Shown here piece by piece: positions 35,431 through 44,342 of a stretch of DNA of 64,000 nt; the first letter of the stretch is position 1; the number at the start of each line of letters is the position of its first letter. The notes beneath the pieces are model-generated. The model was not told the origin of the DNA. It searched no databases and was given only the letters and a program-made list of their open reading frames with translations. Both the position numbers and the translations under genes were made by a program. The stretch is from Marinobacter sp. HL-58. GTDB lineage: Bacteria; Pseudomonadota; Gammaproteobacteria; Pseudomonadales; Oleiphilaceae. Where the stretch lies: contig NZ_LIHP01000010.1 of assembly GCF_001314605.1 (NCBI RefSeq), positions 310,001 through 374,000 on the forward strand, read 5' to 3'.

Positions 35431-35916
35431 TCAGAAGTATCCCAACAACCTGCCAAGGACAAGCACCCCAACCCAGACCACCAGCGACAATAAAGCTCCC
35501 CCTCGCAAGGATACTGGCATAACAGCTGTCATCGGGAGGCTCCGTATATCCAGACGCCTCAACACCCGCCCCAGAATCAGCGCATTAGCGACACCCAACA
35601 GGACAAGCACCATTTTCGCCTGAAACAACTGCGAGCCGGCGTAGTCCGATGCCGCTGTAGCAAACAACAGTGCGCCGCAAACAACCGCCATCGCCAAACC
35701 AAGCGCGGCTGTAACTCGCAGCACATCCACAAACACCATCACCGGGTAGTGGCGCCAGAGCCCCAGCAAACGCAAATCCAGGGGCACAATTCCGCCAACC
35801 AGCAGCGCAACCCCGAAAATATGCCCGGCATTGACCAGCGGGTACATAAATGTGGAGTTGCGCAGAGCTGAGACAAACGCCAGGTTTTCAACGAAGACCA
35901 GTGCCTGCTCAATCAT
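35431..35916 (-). CDS. DUF6644/DUF2214-like integral membrane protein
   Basis: 161 residues with four membrane helices (about 25-45, 65-85, 100-115, 138-158). Conserved-looking features are YPLVNAGHIFGVALLVGG and VDVLRVTAALGLAMAV (helix histidine and arginine). It follows the DUF6152 protein by only 8 bp on the same strand. The pair may form a membrane protein with a periplasmic partner. Function unknown. Confidence 0.75.
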   Translation of the reverse strand: MIEQALVFVENLAFVSALRNSTFMYPLVNAGHIFGVALLVGGIVPLDLRLLGLWRHYPVMVFVDVLRVTAALGLAMAVVCGALLFATAASDYAGSQLFQAKMVLVLLGVANALILGRVLRRLDIRSLPMTAVMPVSLRGGALLSLVVWVGVLVLGRLLGYF

Positions 35917-35924
35917 TCCCGGGC

Positions 35925-36305
35925 TCAGGAATCACGATCCGGATACAAATCGTGGTTCTTCCCGTCGATCACAATCCGCTCGGCCTTGACCAGCCGCTCG
36001 CCTTCTTTGGCGGAACGATGGCCATGCACGGTAATCTCCCGGCCCTCACTCAACATCTCCTTGCTGAGCCCGGCACGATCATTACGCCAGGGCTGACCGA
36101 CTTCAACAACCCAATCCTCACCATCAACGTCTATGGTGACCTCTCCATGGGGATTGCCAAGGCGCACGGATTGTATGGTACCGGTGATTTCAAACTCCTC
36201 GTCCGTTGCCCAGGCCCAACCGTGATGAGCTTGAACAGCAGGGGCAGCGAGAAAAGCAGCAAGAACAGCAAAACGGAGCAGGTAGATAAAACGAAGCTGA
36301 GGCAT
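35925..36305 (-). CDS. DUF6152 family periplasmic protein
   Basis: 126 residues from ATG 36305, with AGGAGG 7 nt upstream; a longer in-frame version to 36359 lacks such a site. Signal peptide cleaved at AVQA, then the mature start HHGWAWATDEEFEITGTI and a small OB-like barrel (VRLGNPHGEVTIDVDG, REITVHGHRS). The leading HHGW could bind metal. First gene of a pair with the DUF6644-like membrane protein; probably cotranslated. Confidence 0.8.
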   Translation of the reverse strand: MPQLRFIYLLRFAVLAAFLAAPAVQAHHGWAWATDEEFEITGTIQSVRLGNPHGEVTIDVDGEDWVVEVGQPWRNDRAGLSKEMLSEGREITVHGHRSAKEGERLVKAERIVIDGKNHDLYPDRDS

Positions 36306-36540
36306 ATCCAATCCTCCTGTCGCAGGTTTGTCAGGGCGATCTTTCGAGAGTTCGCTCATGACTGTACAAATGTACGCTGTTTCCGTTACTCCAGACTATG
36401 ACATATGCACCGGAAAACCGTGGTCCAATTCAAGGAAGTTCCGGTATTCCCTGCTGTCCTTCAAGATCAGGCTACTGACCGGCTGCGCTGACGGATGGTT
36501 TGTATACACTGTATAAAATTATTAACCGAGTGAGGAACCA

Positions 36541-37308
36541 ATGACACAGCAACCCCCGGTCATACTGATCACAGGCGGCGCCCAGGGTATCGGCAAAGGC
36601 ATTGCTGCCCATTTCCTGAGCAAGGGATGGCGAGTCGTGGTACTGGATCAGGATGCAGATGCAATCAAGAGCTGCCAGCAGGATCTAGGCAATCCCGACA
36701 AGCTGCTTCTGATCGAAACGGACGTGTCCAGCGAGCCCGAGGTCGTTTCCGCTGTGGCCGAGGCCGTGCAATGGGGCAAACGGCTGGACGCGCTGGTCAG
36801 TAATGCGGGCATCGCCGACCCGCACACCGGGCCCATAGAAAAGCTCGAGCTTGCCCAATGGCAGCGCCGGATCGACGTCAACCTGACCGGCGCCTTCCTG
36901 ATGGCGAAGCATGCGGTGCCACACCTGCGTCAGAGCCGGGGGAGCATCGTCAACATGGCTTCCACCCGCGCCCTGCAATCCGAGCCCGATAGCGAAGCCT
37001 ACGCTGCCAGCAAAGGCGGCCTGATAGCGTTGACCCATGCGCTTGCCATGAGCCTGGGGCCGGACGTAAGGGCCAACAGCATCAGCCCCGGATGGATCGA
37101 TGTCCGGGCCTGGCAGGCCCACGCGCCCGCCAGTCCTGAACCCCTGTCGGCATCCGATCACGCACAGCATCCGAGTGGTCGCGTTGGCACCCCCGAAGAC
37201 GTCGCGGCCATGGTCGCTTACCTGGTATCACCTGAAGCGCAATTTGTAACCGGCCAGAACTTCGTCATCGACGGCGGCATGACCCGTAAGATGATTTACC
37301 AGGATTAG
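36541..37308 (+). CDS. SDR family NAD(P)-dependent oxidoreductase
   Basis: 255 residues, classical SDR: TGGAQGIGKG near residue 11 for the cofactor, NAGIADP near 88, catalytic Ser in NMASTRA near 140, and YAASK near 154, then SPGWIDVR and a C-terminal FVIDGGMTRKM. An Asp after the second strand (VVLDQD) suggests NAD rather than NADP. The Asn-Ser-Tyr-Lys tetrad is intact. A TATAAA-rich -10-like sequence lies near 36505-36515. Substrate unknown. Confidence 0.9.
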   Translation: MTQQPPVILITGGAQGIGKGIAAHFLSKGWRVVVLDQDADAIKSCQQDLGNPDKLLLIETDVSSEPEVVSAVAEAVQWGKRLDALVSNAGIADPHTGPIEKLELAQWQRRIDVNLTGAFLMAKHAVPHLRQSRGSIVNMASTRALQSEPDSEAYAASKGGLIALTHALAMSLGPDVRANSISPGWIDVRAWQAHAPASPEPLSASDHAQHPSGRVGTPEDVAAMVAYLVSPEAQFVTGQNFVIDGGMTRKMIYQD

Positions 37309-37383
37309 GAGCCCTCATGCCGGACCAACGGCCCACGGGGGCGATCAGCCCGCCACTTACCCGGCCCTCACGTACGTAAAAAT

Positions 37384-38373
37384 CTACCTTGTCGGCGGCG
37401 CCATAAACTCCGGACCGACGGGATCATTAATGCATCTGGCCAGAATGCCGTCGATTGTGGCCATCGCTTCCTGATCCAGCGACCAGCCTTCGATGTCATC
37501 CACTGGGTCCAGCTGTTCCGGTCTTCTTGCACCCCAGAGCGCGGTTGTGACACCGGGCTGATCCACCAGCCAGCGAAGCGCCAGCGCGAGTACACTCTTC
37601 TGATACCGCTCGCGGGCAAACGCATCCAGTTCATCTACCGCATTCAGGTATTGGCGATAGCGGTCACCCTGGAACTTAGGATCGTTCTTGCGCAGATCGT
37701 CGCCGGTGAACCGGGTGTCTTCCCTCATTTTGCCACTCAGCAGACCGCGGCAAAGCCCACCGTAGGTAATGGTCGCGATGCCATTTTCCCGGCAATAGGG
37801 AAGAATTTCCTGCTCAATCTCCCGTTCAAACAGGTTATACGGGGGCTGCAAACTGTGCAGGGGCACACTTTTCTGCAACTCCTCCATCTGCGCAGGTGTG
37901 AAGTTACTGACACCAATGGCCCGGATTTTCCCGGCCTGGTACAGGTTTTCCAGCGCACGGGCAGTCTCTTCCATGGGCGTCTTCGGGTCCGGCCAATGGA
38001 CCTGGTAAATGTCGATCCTGTCGGTCTGGAGGCGCTTGAGGGAATCCTCAATCTCCCGCTCTATGCGCGAAGCACTGGCATCCCGCCAGACTTTGTCGTG
38101 ATCATCGTTCCAGTTCAGAGCCACCTTGGTAGCCAGAACGACCTGATCCCGACGACCATTGGTGAGGGCCTTGCCAACAATCTCCTCGGACCGCCCGAAA
38201 CCGTAGACCGGCGCGGTGTCTATCAGGCCGATGCCTTTGTCGATGGCCCTGTGGATGGTATCGATGGACCGGGCCTCGTCTGTTCCGCCCCACATCCAGC
38301 CACCAATAGCCCAGGTACCGAGCCCCACGGGCGTTACCTGAATGTCTGTGTTTCCCAGTGCTCGCGTCTCCAT
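37384..38373 (-). CDS. aldo/keto reductase family protein
   Basis: 329 residues from ATG 38373, with GGAG 5 nt upstream; the frame extends to 38436 without a start signal. Typical AKR TIM barrel: VGLGTWAIGG, DTAPVYGFGRSEEIVG (Asp and Tyr of the tetrad), LATKVAL (Lys), YQVHWPDP (His), IGVSNF, and the NADPH site near VTTALWGARRPEQL. Resembles AKR11/YajO-like enzymes. Reduces aldehydes or ketones with NADPH; natural substrate unknown. Confidence 0.9.
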   Translation of the reverse strand: METRALGNTDIQVTPVGLGTWAIGGWMWGGTDEARSIDTIHRAIDKGIGLIDTAPVYGFGRSEEIVGKALTNGRRDQVVLATKVALNWNDDHDKVWRDASASRIEREIEDSLKRLQTDRIDIYQVHWPDPKTPMEETARALENLYQAGKIRAIGVSNFTPAQMEELQKSVPLHSLQPPYNLFEREIEQEILPYCRENGIATITYGGLCRGLLSGKMREDTRFTGDDLRKNDPKFQGDRYRQYLNAVDELDAFARERYQKSVLALALRWLVDQPGVTTALWGARRPEQLDPVDDIEGWSLDQEAMATIDGILARCINDPVGPEFMAPPTR

Positions 38374-38490
38374 GTTTGCTCCCATTGCCTTGATAGCCAT
38401 TTGGAAAAAATGCAGCAGCGTGACTGCCTCATACAAGAGACATGTGTGGGAAAGAAAGTAAATTCAACCCTACCCACAGACCGGATTGCT

Positions 38491-38595
38491 CAAACCGGCA
38501 GTTCGATGCCCTCACCAGCCACACTGTCTTCGTTCACATCCATCGTCAGGGACGCTGTAATGGAACAGGACAATCTGGTTCTTTTCGATTGACAT
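38491..38595 (-). pseudogene. chimeric remnant: FKBP 5' end joined to a phosphoesterase 3' end
   Basis: From ATG 38595 the frame reads MSIEKNQIVLFHYSVPDD, nearly the start of the FKBP at 48719-49198 ([18 protein letters not shown]); the similarity includes the ~50 bp upstream. After GDG the frame breaks. In another frame the rest reads DVNEDSVAGEGIELPV and stop, matching the end of the YfcE-like phosphoesterase at 60369 (SEDGVVGEIIELPV and stop). Neither part can work. Probably a product of short-homology recombination or decay of related genes. Confidence 0.7.
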
Positions 38596-38661
38596 AGAGT
38601 TCTCTGCGAAAGTTCAAAGCACGCCATTACAACAAGCGGTGGCGTTGAATCTCACTTCACC

Positions 38662-39444
38662 TCAGCCCAGCCAATAAGCCTTGCTGTCCTCATCCATCGG
38701 AAAGAAATGCTCGATCCGCAAATTCTGGGCGGTGACATCCAAAGGCGTGCCGATGGTTGCGATGGTGGAAAAGATTCTGAGCTGTTGCTCTCCCAGGTTC
38801 AGGGTAAACGGAATCGCCGGGTAGTCCAGGTGATCCACCACGTGGCTTTTCCAGTTCTGCGGCACGCCGGGAATAGTCAGCGCCTGTTCCAGCAGTCGAT
38901 TGGGCTGGTCCCTGAAGGGGCCCGAAAGATGCTCATGGTAGACCCGTTGCAGCATGTGGCAGGCGATATTCTCCCAGTCGCCCACAAAGGGTTTGATGCC
39001 CTCACTATCCAGCAGCGACAGCAGAAAGTTGGGCCGGGCCGGAAACTGGGCGCCCAGCGCCGCCATTGTTGCCATCAGCGCCTGCATGGCCTGGTTGGCA
39101 ATCACCAGATAGTACTCGTGGTCGAATACCACCGCCGGGTAGGGCAGGTGCCCCTGCAGCAGGTGCTCAAGCGCCTCCCGGATCATGGCCATGCCCGGCG
39201 CGCTCAGATCCTGGTCGGAGTAGACCTGGCTGTAACCCGCCGCCGACAACAGCCGGTTGGTTCCGGCCAGGTCTGCCTGCAGCATCTGAGCCAGATGCAG
39301 AACCATGCCTTTGCTTGGCTTACTCCGGCCGGTTTCCAGAAAGCTGATGTGTTTGGAAGACACCTCGCACGCAAGGGCGAAATCCATCTGGCTCAACCGT
39401 TTACCTTGCCGCATTTCCCTGAACAGTGTACCGAAAGCGCTCAT
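38662..39444 (-). CDS. XRE-type regulator with MmyB-like ligand-binding domain
   Basis: 260 residues. The N-terminal HTH_3 (FGTLFREMRQGKRLSQMDFA, in part, and SSKHISFLETGRSKPS) is followed by an MmyB-like PAS-type domain from about 90, with YPAVVFDHEYYLVIANQA and a C-terminal IATIGTPLDVTAQNLRIEHFFP. In MmyB of Streptomyces this domain binds a long-chain fatty acid. It is divergent from the small membrane protein gene at 39596, the likely target. Confidence 0.88.
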   Translation of the reverse strand: MSAFGTLFREMRQGKRLSQMDFALACEVSSKHISFLETGRSKPSKGMVLHLAQMLQADLAGTNRLLSAAGYSQVYSDQDLSAPGMAMIREALEHLLQGHLPYPAVVFDHEYYLVIANQAMQALMATMAALGAQFPARPNFLLSLLDSEGIKPFVGDWENIACHMLQRVYHEHLSGPFRDQPNRLLEQALTIPGVPQNWKSHVVDHLDYPAIPFTLNLGEQQLRIFSTIATIGTPLDVTAQNLRIEHFFPMDEDSKAYWLG

Positions 39445-39595
39445 CGTATTTCCCGTGAATGTCCAAGTGTTCAGCGATTATCTTCCTCGAGGGTAGGCTG
39501 CACCATTACCTCACAGGTAATTGAGCCGGTCACCGCCCGGGTAGATGCTTTGTAGTGTAGTCAAACACATTGCATAACCCGATTGAGGTGATCCC

Positions 39596-40003
39596 ATGAA
39601 AAACTTTGTCCGTCAATTCAGCGTGAAGCAAATCGTCCTGAGCGATGTCTTCCTCACCGCGCCCCTGGCGCTGGCGCTTATCCTCGCCCCTGAGTCTATT
39701 GCCCGGTGGGCGGGCGGCCCCGGCGCAACCTTCTACCTGGTGGTGGGCATTGCCCTGCTGCTCTGGTGCGTGGATATGGCCGCCATGGCTATGAACGAAC
39801 GGTGGCTGGAGAAATACTTCAACCTGATGATTGCTGGCGATGTGATTTGGAGCCTGCTGTCCCTTGCCCTGATGGTGTGGTTTGCCCAGAGCCTGCAGCC
39901 GCTGGGCTGGGTGCTGTTCGCCCTGAACGTGCTGGTTCCGCTGGATATGGCGTGGATGAAACGGGTTGCTGCAGGCAAACCGAACCAGCCTGCTTTCAGA
40001 TGA
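39596..40003 (+). CDS. hypothetical four-helix membrane protein, 135 aa
   Basis: 135 residues with four hydrophobic helices (about 12-35, 45-65, 76-98, 102-122) and a short charged C-terminal tail. Conserved-looking polar residues lie in CVDMAAMAMNERW and MIAGDVIW. No family recognised. It begins 151 bp from the divergent MmyB-type regulator and ends before a hairpin at 40028-40056. Probably a regulated inner membrane protein. Confidence 0.72.
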   Translation: MKNFVRQFSVKQIVLSDVFLTAPLALALILAPESIARWAGGPGATFYLVVGIALLLWCVDMAAMAMNERWLEKYFNLMIAGDVIWSLLSLALMVWFAQSLQPLGWVLFALNVLVPLDMAWMKRVAAGKPNQPAFR

Positions 40004-40027
40004 CATGCCATTCTTCCAGTTGAAAAT

Positions 40028-40056
40028 GTGTGGCTGGCATATCCCGCCAGCCACAC
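40028..40056. terminator. stem-loop after the small membrane protein gene
   Basis: GTGTGGCTGG and CCAGCCACAC form a perfect 10-bp stem with a 9-nt loop. AAAA precedes it on the + strand, so the minus-strand copy would be followed by UUUU. Likely a terminator of the upstream + gene or bidirectional. Confidence 0.6.
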
Positions 40057-40183
40057 AAACGTTCGAAGAAACGCACACCCCCGCCATTTAAAAGGCCCTA
40101 TACTTCATCTGCCAGCAATTACCTGTAAGCTAAAAATAACGCTGTACATCTCTTTCCTGTCCCACATGGCCCGATAATAATCT

Positions 40184-42871
40184 ATGAACAGCGCAGCCCC
40201 AGAGCGACCCGTCACACCGGACCCCACCGAGAATGGACTTTCCCGGCAGGAAGCCAGTGCGCGCCTGGAGAAGTTTGGTTACAACCGGCTGCCCGCCCCT
40301 CCCATGCCAGGCGTGGTGGAGCTTTTTGCGCGGCAATTCCTCAGTCCTTTCATTTACATCCTCCTGATCGCTTCGGTGGTTTCATTTGCACTCGGTCAGA
40401 ACTCCAGTGGGGTTTTCATCCTGATTGTCCTGCTGATCAATGCGGTTATCGGCACGGTCCAGGAGTTTTCGGCCCAGAAGGCGGCTGCCGCATTGAAGCA
40501 GATGATGAAAGGTACAACCCATGTCCTTCGGGATGGCCAGGTTGTAACCATTGAAGTCGAAGAGATCGTTCCAGGTGATGTTGTACTGCTTTCCTCGGGC
40601 GACAAGGTGCCGGCTGATATTCAATTGCTCAGCGCCAGCAGCCTGGCGGTGGATGAGTCCATGCTCACGGGGGAGTCCCTGGCAGTGGCCAAGAATGCCG
40701 GGGCGGCAAGCGACGACAGCACGCCGCTCACGGAGCGCGTTGACCAGTGTTTTGCGGGCAGCATCATCACCCATGGGCGTGGACGCGGCCGGGTGATAGC
40801 CACCGCCTCGGATACCCAGCTTGGCAAGATTGCCCAGGGAGTCACCGGCAAAACGTCTGCCGAACCGCCTCTGATGATCCGGATCCGCAAGTTCACCTAT
40901 CAGGTTGCCTTCGGCATTCTGTTGGCCATTGCCGCCCTCGCAGGCCTGATGATCCTGGATGGCGGCTATTCAACCGAAGACATGATTCTGATGACCATCG
41001 GCCTGGCGGTTTCGGTGATCCCCGAAGGCCTGCCTGCTGCGCTCACCGTTGCCCTCGCCATCGGCATGACCCGTATGGCAAAGCGCAATGTCATCATTCG
41101 CAAGCTTGTGGCTGTGGAAGCCCTGGGATCCTGCACACTCATCTGCTCCGACAAGACCGGCACCCTGACCGTCAACGAGCTTACTATTCGCAAGGTGATG
41201 CTGCCTGATGGGCGCCAGTTCGAAGTCACCGGCGAAGGCGTGGCACCGGGAGGAGAGGTCAAAGGCCATGCCGGAACCCAGGACTCGGGCCAGGATACAC
41301 TCAGGGAGCTTTGTGTCGCAGGCGTCCTCGCCAATGAAAGCCATCTGGACTACAGCGGCGGCGAGTGGGTTTCCCAGGGTGATATCGTGGACATCGCCTT
41401 CCTGGTAATGGCCAAGAAGCTGGGCATGTCCATCTCCGAGCTGCGAACCCGGCAGGAGCAGATAGCCCTGATCCCCTATGAGTCAGAGAAAGCCTACAGC
41501 GGTGTAGTCAACCGGGTTGGCGACCAAACCGTCATCTATGCCAAAGGCAGCCCTGAAAAGATGCTGGCCATGTGCAACCGGATGGCAACCACTGACGGCT
41601 CTGCAGAAATCGACAAACCCGCCCTCGAAAGCCAGTTTACCGAGCTCGCCTCCCGGGGCTATCGGATCATCGCCCTGGCCAAGAAAACGTCTTCACCCGG
41701 CGACCATGAGATGGCCGATATGATTTTTCTCGGTATGGTCGCCATGATCGACCCGCTCCGTCACGAAGCCTTTGACGCCATCGAAAAGTGCCGCACCGGC
41801 GGTATCGAGGTGGCCATGGTCACCGGCGACCATCCTGCCACAGCAAAATCAATCGCCCTGGAACTAGGCCTGTGTGACGCGGACGCAACGGTTGTTACGG
41901 GCCCCATGCTCGATGAAGCCAGTGCTAGGAACCAGGACGCTGTCGACCAGCTTATTCGCCAGGCCCGGGTATTCGCCCGCATAGAACCCGCCAGGAAGGC
42001 CCAGATTGTGGACAGCTTCATGCGGGACGGGCATTTTGTCGCGGTCACCGGCGATGGCGTCAATGATGCACCGGCGATGCGGCAGGCCCATGCGGGAATC
42101 GCCATGGGCAAGCGCGGCACGGATGTGGCCAAGGAAACGGCGGACCTGATCGTTACCGATGATAATTTTTCCTCGATTGTCGCCGGCATCGAGCAGGGGC
42201 GGGTGGTTTATAACAATATCCGAAAGGTTATCGGGCTGCTGGTTGCCACCGGTTTTTCGGCGATCCTGCTGTTCTTCTTCTGCGTACTGTCCGGCCTGCC
42301 AATGCCCCTGGTCGCGGTACAGTTACTCTGGCTTAACCTGGTTGCGAACGGCTTCCAGGACGTGGCTCTGGCCTTTGAACCGAAAGAAGGCGGCGAATTG
42401 TCAGTAAAGCCGCGCTCACCTCACGAACCCGTGTTCGACAAACATATCATTCAGCATGTCCTGGTGGTGGGATCATGGATGGGGCTCGTCGCATTTCTCA
42501 ATTTCCAGTGGACGCTCGAACAGGGCCAAAGCATTGAGGAGGCCCGTAACCTGACGCTGATGCTGATGGTGCTCTTCGGCAACATTCACGCGTTGAACAG
42601 CCGCTCGGAATCCCGCTCACTTTTTGGTATTCCCCTGCTTGGCAACCCTTTCCTGATGCTGGCTGTCCCCCTCGCGCAACTGGCCCACATTGGTGCCATG
42701 TATACCCCGGGACTGTCAGATGTGCTGCAGATTCAGCCGATTTCATTGAAGGAATGGCTGCAGTTGCTCGCATTCGCCATGAGCCTTCTCGTCGTGGAGG
42801 AACTGCATAAGATCCTGATCAGGAAGCAGTCGCCGGTGGCTCAGATGCCTGACCGGATTAGTCATAGCTGA
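40184..42871 (+). CDS. P-type cation-transporting ATPase (P2-type)
   Basis: 895 residues. Complete P2 ATPase: N-terminal cation ATPase domain with LSRQEASARLEKFGYN, actuator motif LTGES near 158, M4 ion-binding VIPEGLPAAL near 280, phosphorylation site SDKTGTLT with Asp ~323, KGSPE nucleotide site, hinge TGDGVNDAPA near 623, and a C-terminal set of six helices. The M6 stretch WLNLVANGFQDVALAFEP resembles the PMA1-like/SERCA-related bacterial pumps. The ion may be Ca2+, Na+ or H+; it cannot be settled by eye. Converges with the flavocytochrome gene with a 14-bp overlap. Confidence 0.92.
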   Translation: MNSAAPERPVTPDPTENGLSRQEASARLEKFGYNRLPAPPMPGVVELFARQFLSPFIYILLIASVVSFALGQNSSGVFILIVLLINAVIGTVQEFSAQKAAAALKQMMKGTTHVLRDGQVVTIEVEEIVPGDVVLLSSGDKVPADIQLLSASSLAVDESMLTGESLAVAKNAGAASDDSTPLTERVDQCFAGSIITHGRGRGRVIATASDTQLGKIAQGVTGKTSAEPPLMIRIRKFTYQVAFGILLAIAALAGLMILDGGYSTEDMILMTIGLAVSVIPEGLPAALTVALAIGMTRMAKRNVIIRKLVAVEALGSCTLICSDKTGTLTVNELTIRKVMLPDGRQFEVTGEGVAPGGEVKGHAGTQDSGQDTLRELCVAGVLANESHLDYSGGEWVSQGDIVDIAFLVMAKKLGMSISELRTRQEQIALIPYESEKAYSGVVNRVGDQTVIYAKGSPEKMLAMCNRMATTDGSAEIDKPALESQFTELASRGYRIIALAKKTSSPGDHEMADMIFLGMVAMIDPLRHEAFDAIEKCRTGGIEVAMVTGDHPATAKSIALELGLCDADATVVTGPMLDEASARNQDAVDQLIRQARVFARIEPARKAQIVDSFMRDGHFVAVTGDGVNDAPAMRQAHAGIAMGKRGTDVAKETADLIVTDDNFSSIVAGIEQGRVVYNNIRKVIGLLVATGFSAILLFFFCVLSGLPMPLVAVQLLWLNLVANGFQDVALAFEPKEGGELSVKPRSPHEPVFDKHIIQHVLVVGSWMGLVAFLNFQWTLEQGQSIEEARNLTLMLMVLFGNIHALNSRSESRSLFGIPLLGNPFLMLAVPLAQLAHIGAMYTPGLSDVLQIQPISLKEWLQLLAFAMSLLVVEELHKILIRKQSPVAQMPDRISHS

Positions 42872-44162
42872 ACCGCTCCGACAGGATACGGTGAGGCGGC
42901 GTGCCCCTCTTGATCAGGTGATCCTCAACAACATCCATCATGACCGACGGCCCGCACATCACAAAGACCCATTCGCTGAACTCCCTGTCTGAAAAGACGC
43001 GATCCAGCAGCCCGGCATCTATGAAGCCTGTCTGTCCGTGCCAGTTGTCTGGCGGCTCTGACAGTACATAGACCACGTCTTCCTCACCCAACTCCTCACG
43101 ATAGGCAATCTGATCGATGATCCGATTGCCATAGAGCAGCTTAACTTTGCGCGGATCGCCGGTCAGGCGCATTTGCCTGAGCATGCCAAGCAGCGGAGAA
43201 AGACCAACGCCACCGGCAATGAACGCGACCCCGGGTTCAGCACGACCGTCGACAGAAAGGTTGCCATAAGGGCCATCAAGATAGGCGACGGTTTCAGGTT
43301 TTATCTGGCCAATTGTACGTGTGAAATCGCCAAGCTCCTTGATCATGAACGATACCTCCGGCCCGGCTGCCGGCGCTGAACAAATGGAGAACGGGTTCTC
43401 TTTCAACGAGAATGGGCTGTGCCCCAGGTTCAGCCAGACAAACTGCCCCGCTTTGTAATCAAGGCCACGATGACCGTCTGGCGCCAAGGTAACCTCCCAT
43501 TGCCTGGGCGTCAGCCGGACGACGGAACTCACACGCCAGGGACGTGACTTCTGCAGAAGGGGAACCACAAGGTAAACCGTCAGCAGCGACCCGACAGCCA
43601 CTCCAGTCATTGCCAGCCATACCCAGGTCATCAACGGCTGTGATCCGTAACGCCCTGCGTACACGGTATGATGCAACAGAAGAACCGCAATCAAGAGTGC
43701 GCCGAGCCCGTGTAAAAGGCGCCATGTCTCGTATCGGTAGCCCAGTTGGTTGCGCCCGATGGCCATCACAACAAGGCCTGAAAGCAACAGCCAGGCCGCA
43801 ATGCCCGTCGACAGAGCGGAAAAATCGGTCGTGATCGTCAATTGGCGCGTGGGGTCCCATGGGCGCTGACCACCTGACGGCGTTCCCTGGTAAAGAAACG
43901 GATGCAGCAGAGCAAAGACCAGTGCCGTGCGAGCCATGATCTGATGAAACCGCATGGTTACATCCATGCCTATGTCATTTGAAATGGCCTTGAAGCGGCC
44001 GGACAGGATGAACTCCATGAGGATCATCGAGAAAGCAAGCATGCCAAGGCCAGAGGCCAGTTCCTGATGGAACTGGCGTGGCGGCCCTCCGAACCACCAG
44101 GACAGGAACAGCGGCAAGGTAACTGCGACGAGGTAGGCTATGATCAAAAAGAGCGGTTTCAT
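42858..44162 (-). CDS. ferric reductase-like transmembrane flavocytochrome
   Basis: 434 residues. The first ~200 hold about six helices with paired histidines for haem (MRFHQIMARTALVFALLHPFLY, in part, and LLHGLGALLIAVLLLHH). A ferredoxin-reductase module follows: FAD site RxxS/T seen as ENPFSICSAP, GPYGNLS, NAD site IAGGVGLSPLLG near 310, and a C-terminal VMCGPSVMMDVVE. This is the FRE/NOX superfamily, moving electrons from NAD(P)H through FAD and two haems across the membrane to ferric iron or O2. Single gene. Confidence 0.9.
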   Translation of the reverse strand: MKPLFLIIAYLVAVTLPLFLSWWFGGPPRQFHQELASGLGMLAFSMILMEFILSGRFKAISNDIGMDVTMRFHQIMARTALVFALLHPFLYQGTPSGGQRPWDPTRQLTITTDFSALSTGIAAWLLLSGLVVMAIGRNQLGYRYETWRLLHGLGALLIAVLLLHHTVYAGRYGSQPLMTWVWLAMTGVAVGSLLTVYLVVPLLQKSRPWRVSSVVRLTPRQWEVTLAPDGHRGLDYKAGQFVWLNLGHSPFSLKENPFSICSAPAAGPEVSFMIKELGDFTRTIGQIKPETVAYLDGPYGNLSVDGRAEPGVAFIAGGVGLSPLLGMLRQMRLTGDPRKVKLLYGNRIIDQIAYREELGEEDVVYVLSEPPDNWHGQTGFIDAGLLDRVFSDREFSEWVFVMCGPSVMMDVVEDHLIKRGTPPHRILSERFSYD

Positions 44163-44342
44163 CTGTCTCGCCTGTTTTACGTTCCCTGATCATGCAATCT
44201 AGTCTTCCACGGAACTCCTGGCAACGCGCCGGAGCAGGCTGCCCCAAACGCCCGCACGAACCAGGTGCGGACATTAATCTGCATCAAAGAATCTCAAAAC
44301 TGACTACTATCAAGGTAAGTCAGCACCAGAGAAGGCGTTACC

